IMG/VR virus record: IMGVR_UViG_3300027754_000069
Location: 18,689-82,688 of that record
Length of the DNA: 64,000 nucleotides
Source: a virus
Reading direction: 5' to 3' (one strand)
Made by a program: the position numbers and the translations under genes. How positions within the stretch are numbered: the first letter of the stretch is position 1; every line of letters begins with the position of its first letter. This document shows positions 14,962 to 22,737 of the stretch, piece after piece. The notes beneath the pieces are model-generated. The model did no database searches. It saw only the letters and a list, made by a program, of their open reading frames with translations, and was not told the DNA's origin.

Positions 14962-15339
14962 TTAATACCAATTCCTTTCCTGGTGGAACCTGTACGCCCC
15001 GCACCAAGTGTCATAACGATGAAGCACATACTTGTGTGCCTCCTGAGTCTGTTTGAGTATAGACCAATGAGGTTTCCCCCATAGTAGCTGCCATACTCCA
15101 CGTGCTCCACTCGATTTGTTGAATGAATCCGTGTTGTAGCGACTCTCTTTGTACGCAATACGTTTTGCACATAGTCGCTGCTCTTTCTCGGTTACGAACT
15201 GAGCAATTGCATACTCCACCTTCTGCTCTTTTGTCATTACTGACATACGAACTTCTTGTGTGAGTATGGGTGACAACGCTTGTGCTGGTGAAACCAGCGC
15301 CATCGCTGTTGCTATGCCCATCGTTATCGCTAACCGCAT
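14962..15339 (-). CDS. Secreted lytic transglycosylase-like protein
   Basis: 125 residues. Signal-peptide-like N-terminus (hydrophobic residues 2-17, ALA-type site near 20-22). The catalytic region AKRIAYKESRYNTDSFNKSSGARGVWQLL has Glu65 in KESRYN and the GxxGxxQ-like segment of SLT/lysozyme-fold transglycosylases. Cleaves peptidoglycan glycan strands. Odd position inside the replication operon, before the primase, in both units (57001-57378). May help late lysis or remodel the wall. Confidence 0.75.
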   Translation of the reverse strand: MRLAITMGIATAMALVSPAQALSPILTQEVRMSVMTKEQKVEYAIAQFVTEKEQRLCAKRIAYKESRYNTDSFNKSSGARGVWQLLWGKPHWSILKQTQEAHKYVLHRYDTWCGAYRFHQERNWY

Positions 15340-15377
15340 AGTTACCTCTTTTCATTTTGTGAGTAGCCGTAACTTGC

Positions 15378-15731
15378 TCACTGATGTCCATTGTAACCTG
15401 CCTGTTTAAGCAGATTCACCCAGAGTTCCGCAGGCATTACTGCATACGACTCTGAGATATTAGAAGTGCCACGCTTCTTGATTAACACAACGCCTGTCTC
15501 TGCATCGGCATGTGTCATCTCATTCTCCAGTTCCCGAAGATACTGAGGAATTCTAATTGCTTTCTCATTCTTACATTCTATAACCACACCATTGATACCG
15601 TCAATATCTCCGACATCATCGTGTCTGCCTGCACCATATGCGCGTTCAGCGCATGGATAGCCCATGGTTACTAACCACTTAACTACATCACGTTCGTACT
15701 GTGAGCCTTTACGTTTAGCTGCTGATGTCAT
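15378..15731 (-). CDS. Holliday-junction resolvase-like nuclease
   Basis: 117 residues of the Hjc-type PD-(D/E)XK fold: KGSQYERDVV with E13, GDIDG with D42, and VIECKN with E52 and K54. Predicted to cut branched replication intermediates. ATG overlaps the WhiB stop region. Right-unit copy 57417-57770 keeps all catalytic residues. Confidence 0.82.
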   Translation of the reverse strand: MTSAAKRKGSQYERDVVKWLVTMGYPCAERAYGAGRHDDVGDIDGINGVVIECKNEKAIRIPQYLRELENEMTHADAETGVVLIKKRGTSNISESYAVMPAELWVNLLKQAGYNGHQ

Positions 15732-15997
15732 ACGTAATCTCCTGGTATCAATGAGTCTAGTTTTATATTTAACTTACGACGTATCTTCATTCTTTCACGT
15801 GGTGTCAATCCACCCCATAGACCATACCCTTCATGGAGTACTGCCCAGTCAAGACATTCTTTCTTTACTTGACAACCAGAACATATTTTTTTACCAAAGG
15901 AATACATTGATGTATCACCTTCGTTCTCAGAATCTGGGTAAAAAAAATCGCTACCAACTTCTCTGCACTGACCACGTGATAGGTCTGGCATACGCAT
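15728..15997 (-). CDS. whiB: WhiB-family transcription factor
   Basis: 89 residues with four cysteines C11, C39, C42 and C48 (C-x27-C-x2-C-x5-C) that bind a 4Fe-4S cluster, the helical CLDWA segment, the G-x-WGG turn (YGLWGG, 58-63) and a basic C-terminal DNA-binding stretch ERMKIRRKL. WhiB proteins are known from Actinobacteria and actinophages, so this gives the host group. It probably binds the host primary sigma factor to redirect transcription. Right-unit copy 57767-58024. Confidence 0.93.
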   Translation of the reverse strand: MRMPDLSRGQCREVGSDFFYPDSENEGDTSMYSFGKKICSGCQVKKECLDWAVLHEGYGLWGGLTPRERMKIRRKLNIKLDSLIPGDYV

Positions 15998-16007
15998 CTG
16001 TAACTCC

Positions 16008-16169
16008 TTAAGGTCGGCGGTTTAATCTATAAAGATTTTCCCAGTACTTTAACGCAACTTCATCCGTAACTGCAAGATATTGTAACCTTTTTCTTTTTTG
16101 CACACCAAGGTAGGCAAGTACATGCCACTTAATCCAAGCACCACGTATATAGATGGTTGGCTTAATCAT
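16008..16169 (-). CDS. Short basic protein (53 residues), middle unit only
   Basis: ATG at 16169 overlapping the upstream gene by 8 bases, stop at 16008 just before WhiB. Aromatic and basic (IRGAWIKWHVLAYLG, QKRKR). No counterpart in the right unit, where WhiB directly abuts the nuclease gene. Supported only by the open frame and its tight fit in the operon. Confidence 0.45.
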   Translation of the reverse strand: MIKPTIYIRGAWIKWHVLAYLGVQKRKRLQYLAVTDEVALKYWENLYRLNRRP

Positions 16170-16554
16170 TCTTTAATTCTTTCATCACATCTAATAGGTT
16201 CTCTACCGTAATCAGATAGCCCTTGCTTCTATTCGGTGGTATCTCACAAGTAATCTCTCGACCAAACTTTTTAATTGCATACAACACATGACCAGTTGGA
16301 ACCATGAGCACACCACGTTCAAGTACGAACGCCCAGTATGCAGCTTTAGTTACCATCACACCTGACGGTTCCCAATTCTGGGAACGTCGATACCAGCATT
16401 CAACTTCTATATATAGGTTATTGGTTGACCACCATTTGCGGTCACGTTTAACTTCTACTGTGCCACCTTCGGTCAGTAGTTGATTTACTAGTGACTCGCC
16501 TTCTTGACCAAATCTAAAATCTAAATCAAATGACGATAGATTTTCTACTGCCAT
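16162..16554 (-). CDS. Possible PD-(D/E)XK nuclease-like protein
   Basis: 130 residues. An N-terminal helix with GQEGE, then GTVEVKRDRKWWSTNNLYIEVEC, which has the spacing of a PD-(D/E)XK core (acidic, E-V-K, then E-V-E). In the right unit the same slot holds an unrelated-looking 173-residue protein with an IQVKTST core (58005-58526). Function as nuclease is inferred from these motifs. Confidence 0.5.
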   Translation of the reverse strand: MAVENLSSFDLDFRFGQEGESLVNQLLTEGGTVEVKRDRKWWSTNNLYIEVECWYRRSQNWEPSGVMVTKAAYWAFVLERGVLMVPTGHVLYAIKKFGREITCEIPPNRSKGYLITVENLLDVMKELKND

Positions 16555-17378
16555 TGCGATAACGTTCTTGCTCTATGTAAATCAGATGGAGAGTTGTAAA
16601 GAACCATCTTGCTTGCTTCCGCCGATAAAGTTACATAGCTTTCTGCAGTTGGGTCTGCCTTGCCATGTCTGTTCTTTACAACAGCAACTCGATAATTAGA
16701 GGAAGCACTATCCAGAGCCACCGAAAGGACCAACTCTGGTAGTGCTGCCACCTTACCCATCAATGCTTTACGTGGTGCTGGGTAGTTCGGCTTAGACATC
16801 TTCTCATTCTCGGAAACGTGGTGCAGGACGATGAATGCCGATTCATACTCACGAGCCATGTAGTGAAACGCTGACATGGCATCGCGTAGTGCAGTCCACT
16901 CGTTATCACTTGCGGATGCTACGTTCATTAAGTTGTCTACATATACAGCAGTAGGTGCCGAACCATGCAATTCAATCCACGCTTCTATCTCCTCTTCAAT
17001 GTCTTGAAGAGAAGGTGCTGGGTCGAACGCGAATCGTACATGGTCGGCACCTTCCGCTAGCGCATCCTCAAGGAGAACGCTTGCTTCGGTATCCATCAAT
17101 CTTTCTACATCAGCAACATCTTTATTCATAAGTATTGCACCAGCGCGAGTAGCGATGGTACGTGAATCAGAGTCAGCTGATATATATAACGACGGAACCT
17201 TAGATGTAATTGCGTACCATAATGCAAGTAGTGTCTTACCTCCGCCTGGTTGACCAGCGACCAAATGCAATTGCGCTTGGCGAAAGACAACTTGACTGGC
17301 TGTGAGTTGAGGCAGGATTTCTGGTAGTTGATGACCAACTGGTGACTCGACACCCACTACTTGCAAGAGGCTACGCAC
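16545..17378 (-). CDS. RecA-fold replicative helicase/ATPase (DnaB/RepA-like)
   Basis: 277 residues: Walker A GQPGGGKT at 42-49, Walker B AVYVDNL near 142-148, and a later FIVLHHVSENEK sensor-like segment with conserved His. Resembles RepA/DnaB-type hexameric ATPases lacking the N-terminal domain. Starts with GTG overlapping the upstream TAG. Right-unit copy 58517-59350 begins with ATG. Works with the split primase in replication. Confidence 0.82.
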   Translation of the reverse strand: MRSLLQVVGVESPVGHQLPEILPQLTASQVVFRQAQLHLVAGQPGGGKTLLALWYAITSKVPSLYISADSDSRTIATRAGAILMNKDVADVERLMDTEASVLLEDALAEGADHVRFAFDPAPSLQDIEEEIEAWIELHGSAPTAVYVDNLMNVASASDNEWTALRDAMSAFHYMAREYESAFIVLHHVSENEKMSKPNYPAPRKALMGKVAALPELVLSVALDSASSNYRVAVVKNRHGKADPTAESYVTLSAEASKMVLYNSPSDLHRARTLSQWQ

Positions 17379-17854
17379 TACTTAGCCCAGATTGTTTCTG
17401 CTTCTACGGCACCTGGTGAGAAAGGCTTCGGTCCCTTGGCTGGGTCAAACCAACCAACATAAGCCTTGCCTGCTTTTGATACGCCCTTCTTCTTGGCGTA
17501 CTTACCGCGTCCGTCTGGTAGGTCTGGTGCATCTGGATGCCCATATGTCCATTCATTACCGTACCTATCTTTGACAACCTCGATTGATTGTACTGTTGTT
17601 CCTGATGTTACTGGCTGTGGGTTTAGCCCAGCATCCTGCAACATTTGGATTGCTTGTTCAGCATTAGGTGTGTATGCGTTGCCTGTTGGTATAGGCAGTG
17701 GTCGACCAAGACGTGCTTGGAGTTGTACAGCCTCAGCGATTGCTTCGACTGCTGCTTCTAGGTTAGTTCTAAATTCACTAACGCTATTACCTCGGACGGT
17801 AAATAGGTCAGTTGAATTTAACTTACCTGTATACGAGAACATAGATTCAGTCAT
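17378..17854 (-). CDS. Conserved replication-operon protein (158 residues)
   Basis: The ends are nearly identical in both units: N-terminal TESMFSYTGKLNSTDLFTVRG and C-terminal KYAKKKGVSKAGKAYVGWFDPAKGPKPF. The middle (about 50-90) is variable and low complexity. Placed between the Cas4-like nuclease and the helicase. A basic, aromatic C-terminus suggests nucleic-acid binding, perhaps a single-strand binding or adaptor role (inference). Right-unit copy 59353-59826. Confidence 0.7.
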   Translation of the reverse strand: MTESMFSYTGKLNSTDLFTVRGNSVSEFRTNLEAAVEAIAEAVQLQARLGRPLPIPTGNAYTPNAEQAIQMLQDAGLNPQPVTSGTTVQSIEVVKDRYGNEWTYGHPDAPDLPDGRGKYAKKKGVSKAGKAYVGWFDPAKGPKPFSPGAVEAETIWAK

Positions 17855-18523
17855 CTACTTTCTCTCCTTTTCTTTCCCTGTTGTTGGTAGTTGTAGTGGG
17901 AAATCTTTTGAGCCCCATGCGGGGCACTTCGCCATGAACGAACACATCTTACAGTTTTCACCAACGAATGTTGGGAAGTAACCTTGCAATACTGAGTGGT
18001 TCATAGATGTAAACGCATGTTCATAGTATTCAATACTGAGGTGGGTTAAGTCAATCAATTCATCAAGCTCGCCTTTGCGAGTCATAAAAAATGCGCCCCA
18101 CTTGGGGCGAATACCAAAAATCTTTTCAACACCACTGGCATACAATCCATTTTGGATTACACCGAACGGTGTCCTGGAACCAGTCTTATAGTCAACGATA
18201 ACCAAGTCTTCCCCTACTTGGTATATCGCATCAATAATAAATCGAACAGGTGTACCCCCGAAATGCACATCTGCTGACCATTCGATTCCAGGACGACCAT
18301 CAGGCATGGTAGCGATTTGCCAACCAGATTGCAACATCCATTGATGGTATGCCTCAACCTGCTTTAGCCCATCGCTTTGCCAGAAGGAGAGGTCCTCACC
18401 GTCAGGACGAGCAGCGGTCTTACGACCAGCTACCTTCCATTCTGATGGGGGTAACCCCGACTTCTCCTCGACATCTCTTACTTCGGCATTGAATATCTCA
18501 AGCCATTTCTCAGTTAAACTCAT
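17855..18523 (-). CDS. Cas4/AddB-like nuclease, C-terminal part
   Basis: 222 residues with the PD-(D/E)XK core: D98 in FIIDAI, then VIVDYKTG with D111 and K113, followed by a helix GVIQNGLYASGV. The end has C-x2-C-x5-C (CKMCSFMAKC), which in Cas4/AddB nucleases joins one N-terminal Cys to hold a 4Fe-4S cluster. That N-terminal Cys is on the separate gene 18721-18924. Likely a recombination or end-processing exonuclease. Right-unit copy 59819-60496. Confidence 0.82.
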   Translation of the reverse strand: MSLTEKWLEIFNAEVRDVEEKSGLPPSEWKVAGRKTAARPDGEDLSFWQSDGLKQVEAYHQWMLQSGWQIATMPDGRPGIEWSADVHFGGTPVRFIIDAIYQVGEDLVIVDYKTGSRTPFGVIQNGLYASGVEKIFGIRPKWGAFFMTRKGELDELIDLTHLSIEYYEHAFTSMNHSVLQGYFPTFVGENCKMCSFMAKCPAWGSKDFPLQLPTTGKEKERK

Positions 18524-18752
18524 CGTACTCTTCCTCTGGTCGGTCAGGTTTCACATAGTCTGGATGGTCAACTGGTGTGGGGGTTGTCATAGGTGAACCG
18601 CAATCAGCACAGAAAGAATCCGTGAACCACATGACCAAGTCGTAGTCTTGGAAGATAGCCCTGATAACCTGAATGTTTGAACCGCAGTTCACACATTCAT
18701 TACTAGGGATACCTCGCTGGTCAATCAAGTTGTTGTTGTTTGTAGAGCTCAT
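18510..18752 (-). CDS. Zinc-ribbon protein between the two nuclease parts
   Basis: 80 residues with ECVNCG and FCADCGSP, two CxxC knuckles 28 residues apart, and an acidic C-terminus. Overlaps both nuclease gene pieces. Right-unit copy 60474-60704 keeps the cysteines. May be an accessory subunit of the nuclease (inference from its place). Confidence 0.75.
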   Translation of the reverse strand: MSSTNNNNLIDQRGIPSNECVNCGSNIQVIRAIFQDYDLVMWFTDSFCADCGSPMTTPTPVDHPDYVKPDRPEEEYDEFN

Positions 18753-18924
18753 GGTTTAACCATTCCAACATAGAGTGGACGGCAGAGCCAGCAGCAAGAT
18801 ACACTGCAGGCTTCTCTGGGACCATGGCTATCTTGCTCAGATAGTATTTCTGAGGACAGGATTGCCAAGTGGATAACTGACTATACGACCGATGAGGAGG
18901 AAGTTGATTCATACCGTAAATCAT
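18721..18924 (-). CDS. Cas4/AddB-like nuclease, N-terminal part
   Basis: 67 residues: YSQLSTWQSCPQKYYLSK with C23, then GSAVHSMLEWL with H50. This is the usual beginning of PD-(D/E)XK_1 nucleases, where the Cys is the first Fe-S ligand and the His belongs to the active site. The gene ends after this segment; the catalytic part is 17855-18523. The same split exists at 60670-60873, so it is not a sequencing error. First gene of the leftward operon. Confidence 0.82.
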   Translation of the reverse strand: MIYGMNQLPPHRSYSQLSTWQSCPQKYYLSKIAMVPEKPAVYLAAGSAVHSMLEWLNHELYKQQQLD

Positions 18925-19044
18925 ACCAATGAATTACCAATCTGTGTCATAGACACGCCAAATGTTATTACCAATAATCTGATAGGGTTGAGGGGTGGTG
19001 GGAGGGAAAGGCTTGCCCGATGGCAAGCCGTGGTAAGAAAAAGA
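18925..19044 (-). promoter_or_regulatory. Control region of the leftward replication operon, middle unit
   Basis: Upstream of 18924. Holds an inverted repeat GTGTC-ATA-GACAC (18944-18956), a 26-base block (18982-19007) shared exactly with 60939-60964, and a hairpin GGCTTGCC-CGAT-GGCAAGCC (19010-19029). The right unit has all three in the same order with changed stems. Promoter and operator function is inferred from conservation and place; a clear -35/-10 pair is not visible. Confidence 0.5.
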
Positions 19045-19080
19045 GAAATAAAAAAAGAGGGGGACCATTAAGTCCCCCTC
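19045..19080 (-). terminator. Terminator after the structural/lysis operon
   Basis: On the minus strand GAGGGGGAC, loop TTAATG, GTCCCCCTC, then TTTTTTTATTT. It follows the gene 19093-19311 and separates it from the replication operon. Same element at 61214-61247. Confidence 0.88.
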
Positions 19081-19092
19081 CTCTTCTATCTC

Positions 19093-19311
19093 CTACCATT
19101 CTGGTGGAGCAACTGCGAGCGCATCCAGCGTGGCTATATTGATGCACCCGACTGCTGGGATGGAAAGCCGATGCTGCAAACCTCTTAGCAATTCAGCAAG
19201 GGGCGCATCTAGCACATCATCGCCAGCAACATTAAGAGCTAGCCTGACTTGATTGACTAACTCATTTCGTTCGCCTAGTGATACCAGTGGTATTAACTTG
19301 TTATCTTCCAC
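19093..19311 (-). CDS. Peptidoglycan-binding-like small protein
   Basis: 72 residues. LVNQVRLALNVAGDD, then LLRGLQHRLSIPAVGCINIATLDAL, the pattern of a PG_binding_1 domain (three helices, LQ...G.I...T...L). Start is GTG overlapping the tail-gene stop. Right-unit copy 61259-61474. May deliver cell-wall binding to the lysis or tail machinery. Confidence 0.65.
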   Translation of the reverse strand: MEDNKLIPLVSLGERNELVNQVRLALNVAGDDVLDAPLAELLRGLQHRLSIPAVGCINIATLDALAVAPPEW

Positions 19312-21224
19312 TACTGGATTGCTTGTTCGTAATCGATTGTCTGCAACTGGATGGTGACTATCCCACCAAATCCTTTAGCAAACGTTGGAGGAGATTGTTG
19401 TTCGAACTGAATAGCTCGGATGACACAGACTCTTTCCTCACCAGAGGAGAAGTCTTGAAACAGTACGGCTCCACCGTTTTGTTCGATACGTTCTAAATAT
19501 CTAATACGTTCCCAAGGAGTGCTTACGTTAGTGACGCCGTTAGAGTCACGTTCTTCCTCGTAACACAGCAATGGAATTGTTATTGTTCTTGACCGAAGTG
19601 GCGCAGGCAATGCTCGACATTGCCACTCTTCAATCGTTGGACCAGAGGTTGCACTTGACGTACTACGGTTAAGGGTCAAGGTTATATTGAAATGGTCAGC
19701 TGGTTGCAGTCCAGCTGAAAGTTGAATCTCGCTAGACATATTAACTGCAATGGAGTCAACAGATGTTTCATTACCTTCTTGGTCTTCAACTTTAAATCCA
19801 ACTGTTCCAGTACCAGATGAACGGACAGATAGTGAAACTGGTTGCTTGCGTTCTGCTGTGCCCCAGCGAACCCAACCAGAACTAATTGTTCCGCTTGTTG
19901 CAAGCTCGGTTGCATGTTCAAGATAAATGCCAGCTGTAGTTGTTATGAATTTTCTACTACTAGTTCCAATAAAAGCAACACCAGTTGGCGCAGCTGCGCC
20001 AATAACTAAATCAGAAGCGTAAGCATAACCAACATTAAGGGGTACGCCTAAGTCAATTCGCCATAATCCATAGTTAAGTTCAGAGTTTGTCGAACTTTTG
20101 GTTGCATATAAATAGTTGCTATCAAAACTTACATCTTTGATTTCATCTTCAATAACCAATGCACCTAAAATAAAGGTCGTTCCATCGGTTGATTGATTGC
20201 CAATACGTAGACCTCGGTTAGTGCATAGGGCAACATACTCATTGAGATACATTCTCATTTGATTGAGAGTCTCACCACGTGGTAGTTCAGCAATAACATT
20301 TGCTTCATTGATGGCAGCTAGTGGATTAGCTAGGTCAATTGAAAAAGAAATTACACGTGATATAGCACCCTGTGTGTAACCAGCAACAATTGCACTGTTT
20401 AGTTCCGTAATAGAATTAACTACAGTGGATGTATTGGTAGTTTCCCATCGTTCGTTGGATGCATTAATAGTTGGAGTAGGTGTTGTGTAGGCTCTAGCTA
20501 CTTCATAGATTCCAACCTCAACTGTGCCTTCCAAAGCTGCTACAACAATACGTTCTTTGATATAAGCAATTGTTTGTGGGAACCATGCAGCTGCTACATA
20601 TGTAGGATGGTTCCATAATTTCCGAACAACACCTGCAGTTGTTACATCATAGATTCCTTCAGTTGCTGCAACAATACAATAGGTTCCATCTGATGTAATG
20701 CAATATGGAATATTGCCTGCACCAAGGGTTATGGCTGTATGTGTATTAGCTGATTGACTATAAAACTTTAACGTTGAGCCTTCAATATAAAAAGTTCCAC
20801 CAGATACGGTTACTGGATTTATTACAGATGCAGTAGTTGCCTGGGTTGTTTTCTTAAGAAGGGACATATTTCCTAAATCCCAAACATCTACGTTATTAGA
20901 TTCCCAAAATTTAAATAAGTCACTTGAGTCTGCATCGTAATACTCTTCTCCAGCACCATGGTGCCATGATGTAGCAGTACGTAACCACCAGTTAGATAAG
21001 GAGTTCTCACCAGCAGATGCACCCTGGTCAATACGTTCCTTCTGGTATGTTGTAGTTACACGAGTGATACGGTTCTGGTCTGTTGCAGCAGATAGCCATG
21101 GCGTATTGCCGATAGCATAACTTGCAGCAAAGTCTTCACGTTTGTATTTAACTAAGGCAGTCGGAATCGACTGGCTTAATATAATCGGTAGGTCACCAAC
21201 AAGTTCTTTGTTATTTGTTGCCAC
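19311..21224 (-). CDS. Large tail structural protein (637 residues)
   Basis: Right-unit copy 61471-63378 is collinear. N-terminal LPIILSQSIPTALVKYKREDFAAS region, then DSYAIGNTPWLSA, aromatic TSWHHGAGEEYYD and many short beta strands, suggesting a beta-propeller or beta-rich tail nozzle. C-terminal SRTITIPLLCYEEERD and GGIVTIQLQTID are well kept. Start GTG in both copies. Lies next to the endolysin. A tail nozzle or hub role is inferred. Confidence 0.65.
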   Translation of the reverse strand: MATNNKELVGDLPIILSQSIPTALVKYKREDFAASYAIGNTPWLSAATDQNRITRVTTTYQKERIDQGASAGENSLSNWWLRTATSWHHGAGEEYYDADSSDLFKFWESNNVDVWDLGNMSLLKKTTQATTASVINPVTVSGGTFYIEGSTLKFYSQSANTHTAITLGAGNIPYCITSDGTYCIVAATEGIYDVTTAGVVRKLWNHPTYVAAAWFPQTIAYIKERIVVAALEGTVEVGIYEVARAYTTPTPTINASNERWETTNTSTVVNSITELNSAIVAGYTQGAISRVISFSIDLANPLAAINEANVIAELPRGETLNQMRMYLNEYVALCTNRGLRIGNQSTDGTTFILGALVIEDEIKDVSFDSNYLYATKSSTNSELNYGLWRIDLGVPLNVGYAYASDLVIGAAAPTGVAFIGTSSRKFITTTAGIYLEHATELATSGTISSGWVRWGTAERKQPVSLSVRSSGTGTVGFKVEDQEGNETSVDSIAVNMSSEIQLSAGLQPADHFNITLTLNRSTSSATSGPTIEEWQCRALPAPLRSRTITIPLLCYEEERDSNGVTNVSTPWERIRYLERIEQNGGAVLFQDFSSGEERVCVIRAIQFEQQSPPTFAKGFGGIVTIQLQTIDYEQAIQ

Positions 21225-21234
21225 GAGTTATCTC

Positions 21235-21741
21235 CTACTTCTTGGATGGACAGTGCTTACAGCAGTTAGATGTATCTTCTGCTGGGTATGCTTTCTTAGT
21301 CGGTACAGCAGCAATTGCTGCTTTAACCTGATTAATTATCTTAGGTTGATTCATCCACCAGAACCACGGAGAAGTATCGGTACCCATAGTGGACTCAATA
21401 GAAACATGTAGATGCTTATTATGAGGATTACTCCCAGTGTACCGTCTGTTTCCCAGCTTGGATTTTTCTTTAGACCAAATCTTTCCCTGAAAGATAAGGT
21501 ACTTAACTCTTTTATCTTCTTTAAGTTTCTCAAATATTTCCTTACAGTCAATACCATTATCTGGGTCATGGGTAAGGTCTGCTGCTAGCCCAGTATTGTG
21601 GTCCGAGTTCGGACTTTGACTGACATGTGCTGCAGATGGTAGAAGACCATCGCTTGCTTTCTTCCGCTTTGGTTGCAGTGCCGTCGCTTGGCGCAGCACA
21701 GCAAGTGCAGCAGGTGTGGCTTTCTTGACTACAGTTGTCAT
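21235..21741 (-). CDS. Endolysin: M15-like zinc D,D-peptidase
   Basis: 168 residues. SDHNTGLAADLTHD gives H48 and D55, and KHLHVS gives H112, the zinc ligands of VanY/M15-type peptidases that cut peptidoglycan stem peptides. C-terminus is Cys-rich (SNCCKHCPSKK), perhaps a metal or wall-binding tail. No signal peptide, so release would need a holin; two candidates follow upstream. Right-unit copy 63388-63894. Confidence 0.82.
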   Translation of the reverse strand: MTTVVKKATPAALAVLRQATALQPKRKKASDGLLPSAAHVSQSPNSDHNTGLAADLTHDPDNGIDCKEIFEKLKEDKRVKYLIFQGKIWSKEKSKLGNRRYTGSNPHNKHLHVSIESTMGTDTSPWFWWMNQPKIINQVKAAIAAVPTKKAYPAEDTSNCCKHCPSKK

Positions 21742-21941
21742 TCACGATTCTTTCCAGCTACTAGTTCATACAGGCTGTCAACACGAAGTTCTAATCTATC
21801 GAGTGAGTCACGCATCGAGCTGCCTGAATTTGGTTTCAATTCTGTGAGGTAGTGTTTTACTAACCAACGAACTGAGCCAGCAAAGCTGGCAACTATTGTG
21901 GCAGTGGCAACAGCCAAGCCAGCCCATTCGTTGGTAGACAT
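21738..21941 (-). CDS. Holin-like membrane protein 1
   Basis: 67 residues: one hydrophobic helix (WAGLAVATATIVASFAGSVRWLV, about 6-28) and a charged C-terminal helix with RDSLDRLELRVDSLYELV, likely coiled-coil. Overlaps the endolysin start by four bases. The right-unit copy begins at 63891 and leaves the window; the shared 99 bases are identical. Confidence 0.65.
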   Translation of the reverse strand: MSTNEWAGLAVATATIVASFAGSVRWLVKHYLTELKPNSGSSMRDSLDRLELRVDSLYELVAGKNRE

Positions 21942-22129
21942 TATTCTGCTCCGCGTCCGAAGTCTGTTGAAGATCCGTCAAGCCACTTAAGAACTGGACC
22001 AAGGAACCCTGTTAGAGCTGCTGTTCCCAGAACCTTAAGGTCCGTCTGACCAGCAAGATAAAGTGCGACAGCAGCAGATGCTGCTGCACGGAACCAAGAT
22101 AATGCTATTGCTTGAAACTTTGCGTTCAT
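21941..22129 (-). CDS. Holin-like membrane protein 2 (r1t-type)
   Basis: 62 residues with two short hydrophobic segments (AIALSWFRAAASAAVALYLAG and VLGTAALTGFLGPVLKWL), resembling small r1t-type holins of actinophages. ATG overlaps the next gene's start region. Together with the neighbour it probably forms the membrane-lesion pair for lysis. Confidence 0.65.
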   Translation of the reverse strand: MNAKFQAIALSWFRAAASAAVALYLAGQTDLKVLGTAALTGFLGPVLKWLDGSSTDFGRGAE

Positions 22130-22145
22130 TGTTTTCTCCTTAAAT

Positions 22146-22172
22146 AAAAAACCCCGCCGAAGCGGGGTTTTT
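22146..22172 (-). terminator. Strong terminator between fibre cluster and lysis genes
   Basis: AAAAACCCCGC-CGAA-GCGGGGTTTTT, symmetric, so it could act in both directions. It lies between the stop at 22184 and the holin start at 22129. Confidence 0.88.
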
Positions 22173-22183
22173 AATAGTTGTTA

Positions 22184-22531
22184 TTATTCGGTTGGTAATT
22201 CAATCCAAGAGGTTGTGTCTTCATCCCATGAATAAAACTTGCCGTCAGTAGGCATTGGGGTTGGTGCTTCCCATAGGTAAGATTCTGTATTAAGAGTCCA
22301 TGATTGGTATGGTTGTGGGGCTGCAAAGCCTATGCCATCCCATGTATATCCAATACCTGCATAGTTCTTATTTAACGGTGTTCCACCTAGAGAGTGAACT
22401 CCACCATATGTATTGTATGAGGTCTTAATCCAAGTGCCTGTGTATCGATCAGGGTTTGCTTGTAGGAAATTATCTTCAACTACATTAACTTGAGTGACTA
22501 CGCCATCTTCTACTTTAGCCCAATGTGCCAT
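22184..22531 (-). CDS. Tail-fibre-associated protein of a common aquatic phage family
   Basis: 115 residues. VEDGVVTQVNVVEDNF, WIKTSYNTYGGVHSLGG, KNYAGIGYTWD and WEAPTPMP are characteristic of a small structural family seen in aquatic phages. Likely beta-rich fibre or baseplate component. Sits before a strong terminator at the end of the fibre cluster. Confidence 0.6.
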   Translation of the reverse strand: MAHWAKVEDGVVTQVNVVEDNFLQANPDRYTGTWIKTSYNTYGGVHSLGGTPLNKNYAGIGYTWDGIGFAAPQPYQSWTLNTESYLWEAPTPMPTDGKFYSWDEDTTSWIELPTE

Positions 22532-22737
22532 TATTTATTATCCTTATCTTCTCCGTAAATAGCTACTGTATTTAGCAACTTAACATCACGCTTGGTGACA
22601 ATGCCACCCTTTTCATCTAATTGAGCCTTTGCTGTAGCTTCATCATCTGCGATGATGTGTACCAACATGGTGACTTCGTATGAAAAACATTGTGTTGGTT
22701 TTGTTTCTTTAATCTTAGTTACATTATCTTTAGTCAT
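22531..22737 (-). CDS. Small protein of the fibre cluster (68 residues)
   Basis: Acidic with CFSYEVTMLVHIIADDEATAKAQLDEKG, a pattern of two strands and a helix. Overlaps the next gene start (TAATG type). No family recognised. Confidence 0.6.
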   Translation of the reverse strand: MTKDNVTKIKETKPTQCFSYEVTMLVHIIADDEATAKAQLDEKGGIVTKRDVKLLNTVAIYGEDKDNK

